Assembly: GCA_964640385.1 (NCBI GenBank)
Contig: CAZXFL010000002.1
Coordinates: forward strand, 62,001-126,000
Source of the DNA: JBBDIK01 sp964640385
GTDB lineage: Bacteria; Actinomycetota; UBA4738; JBBDHU01
Direction of reading: 5' to 3'
Length of the DNA: 64,000 bases
Shown here in pieces: positions 46,463 through 54,710 of this stretch. Position numbers and translations under genes: made by a program. Within the stretch, counting starts at the first letter, position 1, and each line of letters starts with the position of its first letter. The notes beneath the pieces are model-generated. The model was not told the origin of the DNA. It saw only the letters and a program-made list of their open reading frames with translations, and did not search any database.

Positions 46463-48405
46463 GACCGCCTCAGACGGAACAGGCTGTACTCCGAGCTCGC
46501 CGGGAGGTGCGAGGCGTCCCCGGCGTAGGACGCGTGGACGCGATAGCGTCCGCCACGCCGCAGGTCCCGGCGGTGGATGGTCAACTCTGCGGACCCGCGC
46601 TCGTCCATCGTGGTGGACCGGGTCGACAGGGACGCCCACGTGCCATCCTCGCGTTTCCGCTCGAGTTCGAAGGTCATCTGCTCGCCTTCCGCGAACGTGA
46701 TCTGCTGGCCTTCCAAGACGGGTGCCAGCTCGGCTTGGTATCGAGCATCCTTGCGAGATCCGATCAGGAAGTACTCGCCCTGCTTGCCCCGATAGTGCGT
46801 CATCCTCCCCGACACCTGGACGTCGCCGGGATCCGGTGGCGGGGTGGGACTGGTGGATGGGTCGGGCAAGGGCGTCGGATCGGGTGACGGCGTCGGGTCG
46901 GGCGAGGGCGGCGGAGGCACCGAGGCGTTCGCCGCGACCTCCTGCGCCGCAGCCGCGACGTCGAGCCGGCGCTTCGAGACACCGTCCCTTGCGTCCGTGA
47001 CCATCGGCCCGTTGTTCTCGATGGCGGACTGGATGACCGAAACCACCGCTCCAGGATCTGCGGACGCAACGACGGCCACCGCGCCGGCGACGTGCGGCGT
47101 GGCTTGCGAGGTTCCCGAGTAGGTCAGTCCGCCGGCGGCGATGTGCGCGCCCGGGGCCCAGACGGACAACAGCGGACCGCCCTGGGAGAAGCACGTCGGC
47201 TGATCGGCGGCCGTCGAGCGATCGACGCAGTCTCCCCAGTCGACCTTCCCCAGGTTCGAGTCATAGGTGGCGCCCACGCGAACGGCGCCGGGCGCACACG
47301 CCGGCCCGCTGAGCCCATCGCGGAACGGCCCCTGCTCGTACGCGTGGTTCCCGGCGGCGACGACCGGGAGGACCCCCACCGCGCGGAGGTTGGCGAACGG
47401 TGCCGCGTAGGGCGAGGTCGTGCACTCGGTCGTGTGGTACGTCGCGTCGCCAAAGCTCATGTTGGCGGAAACGATTCCGTACGCCGCCTTGTTCTCGATC
47501 GTCCAGTTGATCGCGGCGATGATGTCCGAGTCATGCCCGTAGGCACCGTCGATGACGTCGAGGGAGAGGATCTTCGCGGCGGGAGCGACGCCGACGGCGA
47601 TCGCGGCCACGTTCGTCCCATGCCCTCCCTGCGCCCCCACGTCGCGCATCCCATCCTCCGGTGCGAAGTCTTGGGCGAACGCCACCTTGCACGACCCACC
47701 CGAAGCCGCGCAGGAGCCGAACGCGGACCGTGTGTAGTCGACGCCCGTATCCAGAACCGCGACCGATGTGCCCGTGCCGTCGTACCCCGCCGCGACGGCT
47801 TGCGGCTGACGGATGAGGGGCAGGCTCTGCGTCATGTCGACACGCACCTTCCCGTCGGCCTGGATGCCCACCACCGACGGATCCCGGGACGCAGCCAGGA
47901 GATCCGCTTCCGAGTCGAACCTGACCAGCGAGATCGGCAGCGCCGGATAGTCCTCGACGACCGTGCCGGTCTCGGGGAGATGGGACTTCAAGGCTTCGTA
48001 GGCCGGAACCGTCAGCGCCAGCACCGAGCGCGCGGCGCGGTTCGACGCGGCTGCTGCCTCCGCGGCGCGGGATCTCGCTTCGGAAAGCGCCGGCGCACCG
48101 TCCAGGCTTACCAGCGCGTCGACGTGTCCTCGATCGCGCATCGTCTCAACCACAGCGCGATCGACGATCCCCCGCTCCATCGCCACCCTGAGGGAGGCGG
48201 GGCTGGAATGGGCGGAAGCTAAGGCTGGGGCCGGACTCCACCCGACGGAGAGCCCGATAGAGAGGGACAGGAAGAGCGCCAGCGTCACGCGCCGGGCGCC
48301 ACTCCCACACGTCCATTCGACTTCAGTCCGATGCCCCATACATCTTGTTTCGGCCTCAAACCGGGCCACCTTGAGGGGTAGTCTTCGCCCCACCCCAAGG
48401 GTCAT
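46459..48405 (-). CDS. Secreted S8-family serine protease (subtilase)
   Basis: 648 residues from ATG 48405; an ATG at 48339 starts a cleaner signal peptide (VTLALFLSLSIGLSV). After a propeptide-like segment the catalytic domain shows Asp in VAVLDTGVD (about 218), His in QGGHGTNVA (about 260), oxyanion Asn in VVAAGNH (about 352) and Ser in GTSQATPHVAG (about 435). A Pro-rich linker (PSPDPTP repeats) is followed by a 130-residue C-terminal beta domain. It should be secreted and active on extracellular proteins. It converges with the DUF11 protein gene, overlapping by four bases; processing of that protein is a possible but unproven role. Confidence 0.85.
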   Translation of the reverse strand: MTLGVGRRLPLKVARFEAETRCMGHRTEVEWTCGSGARRVTLALFLSLSIGLSVGWSPAPALASAHSSPASLRVAMERGIVDRAVVETMRDRGHVDALVSLDGAPALSEARSRAAEAAAASNRAARSVLALTVPAYEALKSHLPETGTVVEDYPALPISLVRFDSEADLLAASRDPSVVGIQADGKVRVDMTQSLPLIRQPQAVAAGYDGTGTSVAVLDTGVDYTRSAFGSCAASGGSCKVAFAQDFAPEDGMRDVGAQGGHGTNVAAIAVGVAPAAKILSLDVIDGAYGHDSDIIAAINWTIENKAAYGIVSANMSFGDATYHTTECTTSPYAAPFANLRAVGVLPVVAAGNHAYEQGPFRDGLSGPACAPGAVRVGATYDSNLGKVDWGDCVDRSTAADQPTCFSQGGPLLSVWAPGAHIAAGGLTYSGTSQATPHVAGAVAVVASADPGAVVSVIQSAIENNGPMVTDARDGVSKRRLDVAAAAQEVAANASVPPPPSPDPTPSPDPTPLPDPSTSPTPPPDPGDVQVSGRMTHYRGKQGEYFLIGSRKDARYQAELAPVLEGQQITFAEGEQMTFELERKREDGTWASLSTRSTTMDERGSAELTIHRRDLRRGGRYRVHASYAGDASHLPASSEYSLFRLRRS

Positions 48406-48529
48406 GTGGACTAGTCCGAAATGACTATCCCCTGCCCCCGAGGCGGTCTTACCGCAGGCACAGCCTGCCTGGCCACAGTTGTAGAGTGCGGTAGCCGGTA
48501 TGCCGGTATGCCGGTGGCCGGTCGGTGGT

Positions 48530-48602
48530 GCCGGTGTAGCTCAGTTGGTAGAGCAACGGTTTTGTAAACCGTAGGTCGTCGGTTCGAATCCGACCGCCGG
48601 CT
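48530..48602 (+). tRNA. tRNA-Thr(TGT)
   Basis: A 73-base cloverleaf: acceptor GCCGGTG (48530-48536) with its partner at 48595-48601, D arm with AGCTCAGTTGGTAGAGC, anticodon stem 48556-48560/48568-48572 with loop TTTGTAA (anticodon TGT), T stem GTCGG/CCGAC and discriminator T48602. CCA is not encoded. Upstream at 48493-48530 is a stutter of GCCGGTA units. Confidence 0.95.
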
Positions 48603-48617
48603 CGAGGATCTTCCCCG

Positions 48618-49634
48618 TCAGCGAACGAGGCTGACGATCGTGTCGCCGTCCGTGTCCTCGTCGTTCTCGCCGATCTTCACGGATCCCGTCACCTGCTCCG
48701 CGAGGTCGCGGACGCGCGACTCGGCTTCCACCACCGTCGCCTCCATCTTGGTCCGCTCGGTGATATCCACCGCGATGCCGGCCGCTCCGACCACGTCCCC
48801 GTCCTCGCCGTAGAGCGGTTCGATGTGTACCTCGAACGTGCGGTCGCCGACGTGCCAACGCATCGGTCCCGGCGACTCGCCTTTCATCGCGCGAGCGTGG
48901 GCGGCGAACGGCGCGAACTCCATGTTGTCGGTACCGAAATGCTCCTTGAGGGTCCTGCCGAGGACCTGGGCCGGCTGCATGCCGATCGCGTCCACCGCCG
49001 CCCCGAACGCCGAGGTGAATCGGAACTCGCCGTCGACCGACCACACCGCGGCCGGGATCTGATCGGCCATCATCCCGAGGTGTTCCGTCTGCTGAACCTG
49101 CCGGGCCTGGCGCTGCCCGGCGACACCGCCGGTCTCGGCCGGCTTGAGCATGCGTCGGAGTTCCAGGTGGGCGACCACCTGACGGGCAAGGGTCTGCAGG
49201 GCGCCGAGCTGTTCCAGTTCGACGCTCCGGATGCGCGTGTCCATGACGCACAGCGTGCCGACGGTCGTCCGGCCTTTCAGGACCAGCGGCACTCCCGCGT
49301 AGAACCTGATCTTCGGGCCCTGGACCACCATCGGGAGCAGGCTCGAGCGCTCGTCCTGATGGGTGTCGGGGATGACGATGGGTTGCCCCGCACCAACGAC
49401 CCATCCGCAGACGGACAGGGTCCGTTTGGTGTTGCGATCCGGGAAGCCCATACTTGACTTCGACCAGACGTGGTTGGTGGTCACGAGGTTGATCTGCGCG
49501 ACCGGCGTGCCGCAGATGCGCGCGGCGAGTTGTGCGAGTTCGTCGAACTCCGGTTCCGCGGCGGTGTTGAGGATACGCAAGCCTTCGACCGCGGCGACGC
49601 GGGCCTGCTCGTTGGCTGGGATGGGCAGCTTCAT
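48618..49634 (-). CDS. GAF-PAS sensor protein
   Basis: 338 residues from ATG 49634, which has AAGGGGA upstream; longer starts to 49772 exist. The GAF domain covers about 20-165 (TPVAQINLVTTNHVWSKSSM, then YAGVPLVLKGRTTVGTLCVM). A PAS domain follows at about 190-305 with a PAC-like end (GEDGDVVGAAGIAVDITERT). The C-terminus is short: there is no kinase, GGDEF or output domain, so it must pass its signal to another protein. No cysteine or histidine pattern reveals a cofactor. It lies next to tRNA-Thr. Confidence 0.72.
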   Translation of the reverse strand: MKLPIPANEQARVAAVEGLRILNTAAEPEFDELAQLAARICGTPVAQINLVTTNHVWSKSSMGFPDRNTKRTLSVCGWVVGAGQPIVIPDTHQDERSSLLPMVVQGPKIRFYAGVPLVLKGRTTVGTLCVMDTRIRSVELEQLGALQTLARQVVAHLELRRMLKPAETGGVAGQRQARQVQQTEHLGMMADQIPAAVWSVDGEFRFTSAFGAAVDAIGMQPAQVLGRTLKEHFGTDNMEFAPFAAHARAMKGESPGPMRWHVGDRTFEVHIEPLYGEDGDVVGAAGIAVDITERTKMEATVVEAESRVRDLAEQVTGSVKIGENDEDTDGDTIVSLVR

Positions 49635-49803
49635 CGCGATCCCCTTCATCCTCGCGCCGCACCCCAGCTGTACCTCCAAGGTATCGGCAGGAACCCCGGT
49701 ACCGGTTGAGCCCTCGCGGGTCGTCTCCTTCGGGACTCGGTCGGGCCGACGATCATCGTGCCTGGTCGCCACCCCGCTCGCGGACCCGCAGGTCGGGGCT
49801 CAG

Positions 49804-50622
49804 ATGGAGAGCGGCCTCGCTACGATGGGTGCTGGAGGTGCTGTCATCGACCGGCGTTCCGTCCCCCTGGCCGCACTGGCGGTGGCCCTGCTGTTGGAGG
49901 GGTGCAGTGTGGGCGGAGCCCCAAGTCCTTCGCCCCCCGCGCCCACACCCGCGCCGCCACCCTCATCGCCGGCCGCTTCCGCTCGCTGGACACCGCCGAC
50001 GCCTGACCCACATCCGGACGACGCTGGCGACATCGGGGTGACGACGAACGCCCCGCGGCTCACCATCTTCCGTCGCCCCGGCGGACCGCGGAAGATGTCG
50101 CTGAAGATGCGGAACCCGCTTGAGCAGGAGCTCGTCCTGTTGGTTACCCAGCCGGCCACCGACGAGCGACCTTGGTTCCGCGTCCTCCTGCCGGAGCGGC
50201 CCAATGGGTCGCAGGGATGGGTGCGCCGTGCAGCGGTCCGCATCGTGAAGCTCCACGAACGCGTCGAGATCGACCTGTCCGAGTTCTCGCTCTCCTGGTT
50301 CCGGGACGGCAAGCTGGTCGGCCGCTTCCGGGTCGGGATCGGCCAGCAGCAGTGGCCGACACCGGTCGGGACTTTCTACGTCTGGGCGAAGGTCCCGCAG
50401 GCCGGTTCGTCGGGGCCCTACGGTGTGTACGCGCTGGGGCTCTCCGGGTTCTCACCGGTGCTCTCCGACTGGCCGGGTGGGGGCCGGGCGGCGATCCACG
50501 GCACGGCCGCCGCGTGGAACCGAGGTCGTCGCGTTTCCCACGGGTGCATCCGGGTGTTCAACCCGGACATGCAGCGCCTAGGACACCTCCCGATCGGGAC
50601 ACCCGTCATCATCGAGAAATGA
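49804..50622 (+). CDS. L,D-transpeptidase lipoprotein
   Basis: 272 residues from ATG 49804 (ATG 49825 also possible). A hydrophobic segment ends in LLLEGCS, an unusual lipobox with Glu before the Gly-Cys. A Pro-rich linker leads to an SH3-like part and the YkuD catalytic domain: HGTAAAWNRGRRVSHGCIRV contains the catalytic His and Cys (about residue 247). The enzyme crosslinks peptidoglycan 3-3 in the cell wall and resists most penicillins. It is convergent with the next minus-strand gene. Confidence 0.82.
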   Translation: MESGLATMGAGGAVIDRRSVPLAALAVALLLEGCSVGGAPSPSPPAPTPAPPPSSPAASARWTPPTPDPHPDDAGDIGVTTNAPRLTIFRRPGGPRKMSLKMRNPLEQELVLLVTQPATDERPWFRVLLPERPNGSQGWVRRAAVRIVKLHERVEIDLSEFSLSWFRDGKLVGRFRVGIGQQQWPTPVGTFYVWAKVPQAGSSGPYGVYALGLSGFSPVLSDWPGGGRAAIHGTAAAWNRGRRVSHGCIRVFNPDMQRLGHLPIGTPVIIEK

Positions 50623-50667
50623 CCAGGCTGTAGGTTGGTCGCGCGCCGTCGCTGAAGCCGCGAGGCT

Positions 50668-51033
50668 CTAGTCGCCGGCGAAGAGCTGGAAGAAGATCGG
50701 GAAGGTCCCCAACAGGCCGAGCAGGACCAACACGGTCGTCCAGATCCAGATCTTCTTCGGCTCCGGGTCCTTCGTCTTCCAGGCCGCATTGAGCACGCCC
50801 CAGCTGATGAAGAACGCGGCGCTCGAAACCAGCGTCTTGCCCATCAACGGGCCGACCGCTTTCGACCACTCGAGCAGGCTCTTGATGCTCGCGCTCGCCT
50901 CGGCCGCGGTCGTCAGGATGCCGAGGACGACGGAGCCGATCCCCGCAGCGATGAAGACCGCCGCGACGGGACCGAACGGCTTCCCGGACCCTTCGGAGGC
51001 GTCGGCGATCGTGGGTGCGTCTGTGTCTGTCAT
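50668..51033 (-). CDS. Small membrane protein, unknown
   Basis: 121 residues with three membrane segments: about 20-42 (FGPVAAVFIAAGIGSVVLGI), 62-84 and 95-117 (WTTVLVLLGLLGTFPIFFQL). No family recognised. It follows the 51044-51586 gene on the same strand after ten bases, so the two are almost certainly one operon and probably one membrane complex. Confidence 0.55.
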   Translation of the reverse strand: MTDTDAPTIADASEGSGKPFGPVAAVFIAAGIGSVVLGILTTAAEASASIKSLLEWSKAVGPLMGKTLVSSAAFFISWGVLNAAWKTKDPEPKKIWIWTTVLVLLGLLGTFPIFFQLFAGD

Positions 51034-51043
51034 GACCCCCTCC

Positions 51044-51586
51044 TCAGGTGACCGGTGCGACCTTGGTGATGAAGGCGCCCAGTGCGCCCGCGATACCAGC
51101 GATAACGAACGCCGCGCAGAACGCGATCATCAGGACCTTCTTAATCCCCTGCTCGCGGACGAGCGTCGCGCCGTAGTAGCCGACGGCGAGGGCCACAGCG
51201 GTGGCGAGGAATGGCGCGATCCAGGCGATGTGTTCCTTCCACTCCATGCCGAACCCGTGCCACTGCGCGGTTGCGCTGTCGGCGAGGAGCGCGTACTTCG
51301 CGCCACAGACCTCCGTGAAGCTCTCCTCACAAGAGCCGGTCACGTCCGCCCGGTACCACGGGTAGACGATGAACGAGCCGGTGAGGACGGTGAGCCACGC
51401 GGCGACGGCCATCGCCCAGGTGCCGATCTTGAGCCGTCGAGCGCGGTCAACGACCCCCGCGTCGGTGACGAGGCCGGGACGGAGGCTCCACAGTCCCGCC
51501 AGCCCGCCGGCGAAGGCGAGCAGGAAGGCCGCTCCGAGTCCCATCCCATGCACGATGGTCCAGAACTCTCGGTTGGTGAAGCTCAT
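51044..51586 (-). CDS. Four-helix membrane protein with intramembrane histidines
   Basis: 180 residues from ATG 51586, with a GAAGGGGG site. Four membrane segments: about 9-31, 53-73, 115-137 and 148-172. A His near the start of segment 1 (TIVHGMGLGAAFLLAFAGGL) and two around segment 3 (QWHGFGMEWKEHIAWIAPFL) could be heme or metal ligands, as in small cytochrome-like membrane subunits; this is a guess. The loop between segments 2 and 3 has two Cys (SCEESFTEVCG). It is followed by the 121-residue membrane protein. Confidence 0.55.
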   Translation of the reverse strand: MSFTNREFWTIVHGMGLGAAFLLAFAGGLAGLWSLRPGLVTDAGVVDRARRLKIGTWAMAVAAWLTVLTGSFIVYPWYRADVTGSCEESFTEVCGAKYALLADSATAQWHGFGMEWKEHIAWIAPFLATAVALAVGYYGATLVREQGIKKVLMIAFCAAFVIAGIAGALGAFITKVAPVT

Positions 51587-51814
51587 GCTTCCCCCTTCGG
51601 TCTGGTTGCCTCCATCCACCCTAGTCCTCGGCCTGCCGCCGCGCGAAGGCCCTACGGAACGTCTGAGCCGGGACCTTCGGCCCGCTCCAGGCACGAGCCC
51701 GGTGACGTTCCGGCGCAGTGATACCCGGCGTCGTCAGCCGCGATGGCCATACCGGAACCCCTGGAAGGGGTTGCTAGACTCGCCGGGTCCACCGGACGGT
51801 CCGAAAGAAGGCCC

Positions 51815-53065
51815 ATGACCTCGCATACTTCCCCCTGGGACGCAGCCCTCTCGCAGCTCGACGAAGCCGCCCAGATCATGAACCTCGAGCCCGGGGTGCA
51901 TCAGGTGCTGCGTTCCCCGAAGCGCACGCTCACCGTGTCGGTCCCGACCCGCCTGGACGACGGCTCGGTCAAGGTCTTCACCGGCTTCCGCGTGCACCAC
52001 AGCACGTCGCGGGGCCCGTCGAAGGGCGGCATCCGGTATCACCCGGCCGTGGACATGGATGACGTCAAAGCGCTCGCCATGTGGATGACGTGGAAGTGCG
52101 CCATCGCCAACATCCCCTACGGCGGCGCGAAGGGCGGCGTCATCTGCGACCCGAACGAGTTGTCTCGCGGAGAACTGCAGCGGATGACCCGTCGCTACGC
52201 CTCCGAGATCTTGCCGCTGATCGGTCCCGAGAAGGACATCCCCGCGCCCGATGTCGGGACCGACGAGCAGGTCATGGCCTGGATCATGGATACCTACTCG
52301 ATGAACGTGGGCTACTCGGTGCCCGGCGTCGTGACGGGCAAGCCGATCTCGGTCGGCGGGTCGCTCGGGCGGGCGGAGGCCACCTCTCGGGGGGTGTCCT
52401 ACGTGACCGCTGCCACGCTCCAGCACGAGAACCGACCTGTGGGGGGCACGCGGGTCGCGATCCAGGGCTACGGCAAGGTCGGACGCCCGGCCGTCTCGTT
52501 CCTGGAGGATCTCGGATGCACGGTGGTTGCCGTCTCCGACGTGAGGGGGGGCATCTACAACGCGCGCGGCCTGAACCCGATGGAACTGGAGGCACACGCC
52601 GACGAGGCGGGCACCGTTGGCGGGTTCAAGGATGCCGACGCGATCACCAACGAAGAGCTGCTCACGATCGACTGCGACGTGCTGGTGCCGGCTGCCATGG
52701 AGGGACAGCTTACGGAGGACAACGCCGCCGGGGTCCGGGCCTCCATCATCGTCGAGGGTGCCAACGGTCCGACCACCCCCGAGGCGGATGCGATCTTCGG
52801 CGACCGCAACATCCTCGTCGTTCCGGACATCCTGGCGAACTCCGGCGGTGTGACGGTCTCCTACTTCGAGTGGGTGCAGGGGCTCCAGGCGTTCTTCTGG
52901 GACGAGGACGAGGTCAACAAGGAGCTGCAGATCGTCATGGAGCGGGCGTACGCGGACGTGCTCGGGGTCGCCAAGGAGCGGGACGTGTCCCTGCGGACGG
53001 CCGCGACCATCCTCGGCGTTGGGCGGGTGGCCGAGGCCCACAAGACCCGTGGCCTCTACCCGTAG
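51815..53065 (+). CDS. gdhA: Glu/Leu/Phe/Val dehydrogenase, probably glutamate dehydrogenase
   Basis: 416 residues from ATG 51815, chosen for its AAAGAAGG site. The N-terminal half carries GPSKGGIRYHP and KCAIANIPYGGAKGG (catalytic Lys); the Rossmann half shows VAIQGYGKVGRPAVSFLED. The sequence is of the hexameric type of about 415 residues, most like catabolic NAD-glutamate dehydrogenase, although leucine or valine dehydrogenase cannot be excluded by eye. It opposes the two membrane protein genes; a TTGCTAGACT promoter-like box is 38 bases before the ATG. Confidence 0.88.
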   Translation: MTSHTSPWDAALSQLDEAAQIMNLEPGVHQVLRSPKRTLTVSVPTRLDDGSVKVFTGFRVHHSTSRGPSKGGIRYHPAVDMDDVKALAMWMTWKCAIANIPYGGAKGGVICDPNELSRGELQRMTRRYASEILPLIGPEKDIPAPDVGTDEQVMAWIMDTYSMNVGYSVPGVVTGKPISVGGSLGRAEATSRGVSYVTAATLQHENRPVGGTRVAIQGYGKVGRPAVSFLEDLGCTVVAVSDVRGGIYNARGLNPMELEAHADEAGTVGGFKDADAITNEELLTIDCDVLVPAAMEGQLTEDNAAGVRASIIVEGANGPTTPEADAIFGDRNILVVPDILANSGGVTVSYFEWVQGLQAFFWDEDEVNKELQIVMERAYADVLGVAKERDVSLRTAATILGVGRVAEAHKTRGLYP

Positions 53066-53158
53066 CGGCTGCGGCCCTCGCTGGGAATGCTTGCGCCGGA
53101 GGTTTCCCCTGCTAGCCTGCCCGAGAGGGTGGCCGCGCCGGCGCCCCGGGGAAGGACC

Positions 53159-53419
53159 ATGACCGAAGACGCATCGGACGAGCGCTCGCGCGCCATCCTG
53201 GACCTGGAACGGACCGCCTGGCAGTTCTCCGTTCCCAAGGAACGCGAGATCAGGGAGCGTCTGCGGATGTCGCCGGCGCGCTATCATCAGCTCTTGAACC
53301 GTCTCATCGACCGTCCTGAGGCGCTGGCGTACGATCCGATGCTCGTCCGCCGTCTGCGCAGGCTCCGGGACGCTCGGCGGCGCAAGCGCGTGGCCCGGCG
53401 GCTCGGGGTCGAGGGGTAG
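53159..53419 (+). CDS. DUF3263 small DNA-binding-like protein
   Basis: 86 residues from ATG 53159. The sequence ILDLERTAWQFSVPKEREIR, with LRMSPARYHQLLNRLIDRPE after it, is the actinobacterial DUF3263 family, a small helix-turn-helix-like protein with a very basic end (RRLRRLRDARRRKRVARRLG). It commonly precedes a LytR_C protein gene, as here. Function is not established. A TGCTAGCCT box at about 53111 may be its -10. Confidence 0.75.
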   Translation: MTEDASDERSRAILDLERTAWQFSVPKEREIRERLRMSPARYHQLLNRLIDRPEALAYDPMLVRRLRRLRDARRRKRVARRLGVEG

Positions 53420-53434
53420 GTTGCGGAGCGAGGA

Positions 53435-53983
53435 GTGGGAGGCAAACATGAGCCCCCATCGAGTAGGAGTTTCTGGATCTCCTTGACGACGACCGTGGTG
53501 AAGTGGCTGGTGGTAGTCGGCGCGATCGTTGCCGGCGTCATCGTGCTGGCCAAGGCGTTCGAGAGCGCGGTGCAGCCCGAGGCCGTGCCGTCCGAGAGCG
53601 TGAGTCCCGAGGCGGGCAAGTCGCCCAAGCCCGACAAGTCGCCGAAGCCGGAAGAGACGGTCGGCGTCCGGCTGGGGATCTACAACGGCACCAAGGAAGA
53701 CGGCTTGGCCACCGACGTCGAGAGGGAACTGAAGGGCGACGACGGCTACGTCATCGACCAGATCGGGAACACGGTCGACCCGCAGGACAAGACCACGATC
53801 TACTACGTGAAGGGCAAAGACGCGGACGCCGCGCAGGCTTTGGCCGATGCCCACTTCAAGGACGCCTTTGTCCTCGAACTGCCCGCCGATACCGAGGTCG
53901 ACGTAGACGGCCAGAAGGGTCCGCCCGACAAGGGAGTCCAGGTCGCCATCTTCATCGGCGAGGACTACGCGCTCAGCAAGTAG
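53435..53983 (+). CDS. LytR_C-domain membrane protein
   Basis: 182 residues from GTG 53435, 16 bases after the DUF3263 stop. One membrane segment (about 17-42, WLVVVGAIVAGVIVLA), then a Pro/Ser/Lys linker (SPKPDKSPKPEE) and a LytR_C domain with the typical GVRLGIYNGTKEDGLATDVE opening. Such proteins sit outside the membrane and are linked to wall polymer attachment, but the C-terminal domain alone has no catalytic activity. The stop is 13 bases before the best start of otsB. Confidence 0.72.
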   Translation: MGGKHEPPSSRSFWISLTTTVVKWLVVVGAIVAGVIVLAKAFESAVQPEAVPSESVSPEAGKSPKPDKSPKPEETVGVRLGIYNGTKEDGLATDVERELKGDDGYVIDQIGNTVDPQDKTTIYYVKGKDADAAQALADAHFKDAFVLELPADTEVDVDGQKGPPDKGVQVAIFIGEDYALSK

Positions 53984-53996
53984 TCCTCTCGCGGCC

Positions 53997-54710
53997 CTGT
54001 GCGCGGATCCGGCGCGCACCGGTATCCTGCTCGACTTCGACGGCACCCTCGCGCCCATCGTGCCGCATCCGGATGAAGCTCGAGCGGCGCTCGGCGTCAC
54101 CGAAGTCCTGACCGAACTTGCCGCAACCTACGCCGAGGTCGCGATCATCTCGGGCCGTCCGGAGGACGAGGTACGGGAGCGCCTGCCGGTCGAGGGTGTC
54201 CGCGTGGTCGGTCTGTACGGGCTGCGCGAGCCGGCGCTTCCCGCAGCGTTCCTCGAACGGATCGCGAACGCCGCTGCGCTCGTCGAGGGGGCCTGGGCCG
54301 AGCCGAAGGGCGCGGCGGTCACGGTGCACTTCCGCGCGGCCCCGGATCGCGATCAAGCGCGCGCGGCACTCGGGATGGCCCTCGGCCACCTCGTCGACGA
54401 GACCGGTGGCCTGGAGGTCATCGACGGGAAGATGACGCTGGAGGTCGTTCCCGCCGGCGCGCCGCGCAAAGGCGGTGTCGTCGGGGACCTGGTGCGCGCC
54501 GGCGGCCTGCGCGCAGCGCTGTATGCGGGGGACGACGTCGCCGACCTCGAAGCGTTCGATGCGTTGGTCTCTTCGGACCTCGAGACCGCCGCTCGCGTCG
54601 CGGTCCGGGGACCCGAGACCCCAGGGGAACTCATCACCGTTGCGGATGTGATCGTGGACGGGCCGGAGGGACTCGTCGACCTGCTTCGATCGCTGGTGAT
54701 CGCCGGCTAG
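53997..54710 (+). CDS. otsB: Trehalose-6-phosphate phosphatase (start unresolved)
   Basis: A HAD phosphatase: motif I ILLDFDGTLAPIVPHPDEA, motif II-like IISGRPEDEV, the Lys region and motif III GDDVADLEAFDAL. It removes phosphate from trehalose 6-phosphate made by otsA. The first ordinary start (GTG 54060) lies after motif I, so it cannot be right. Homology-like sequence extends at least to 53985 (SPLAALCADPARTGILLDFD), and the frame is closed only at 53904, but there is no ATG, GTG or TTG; CTG 53997 is the best candidate. Either a non-standard start or a sequence error. Its stop shares the CTAG at 54707-54710 with otsA on the other strand. Confidence 0.85.
   Translation: MCADPARTGILLDFDGTLAPIVPHPDEARAALGVTEVLTELAATYAEVAIISGRPEDEVRERLPVEGVRVVGLYGLREPALPAAFLERIANAAALVEGAWAEPKGAAVTVHFRAAPDRDQARAALGMALGHLVDETGGLEVIDGKMTLEVVPAGAPRKGGVVGDLVRAGGLRAALYAGDDVADLEAFDALVSSDLETAARVAVRGPETPGELITVADVIVDGPEGLVDLLRSLVIAG

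Noticed and set aside
48493..48530. Stutter of GCCGGTA units before tRNA-Thr as an attachment or regulatory site
   Set aside because: Short, imperfect and partly derived from the tRNA acceptor sequence; no second copy seen.
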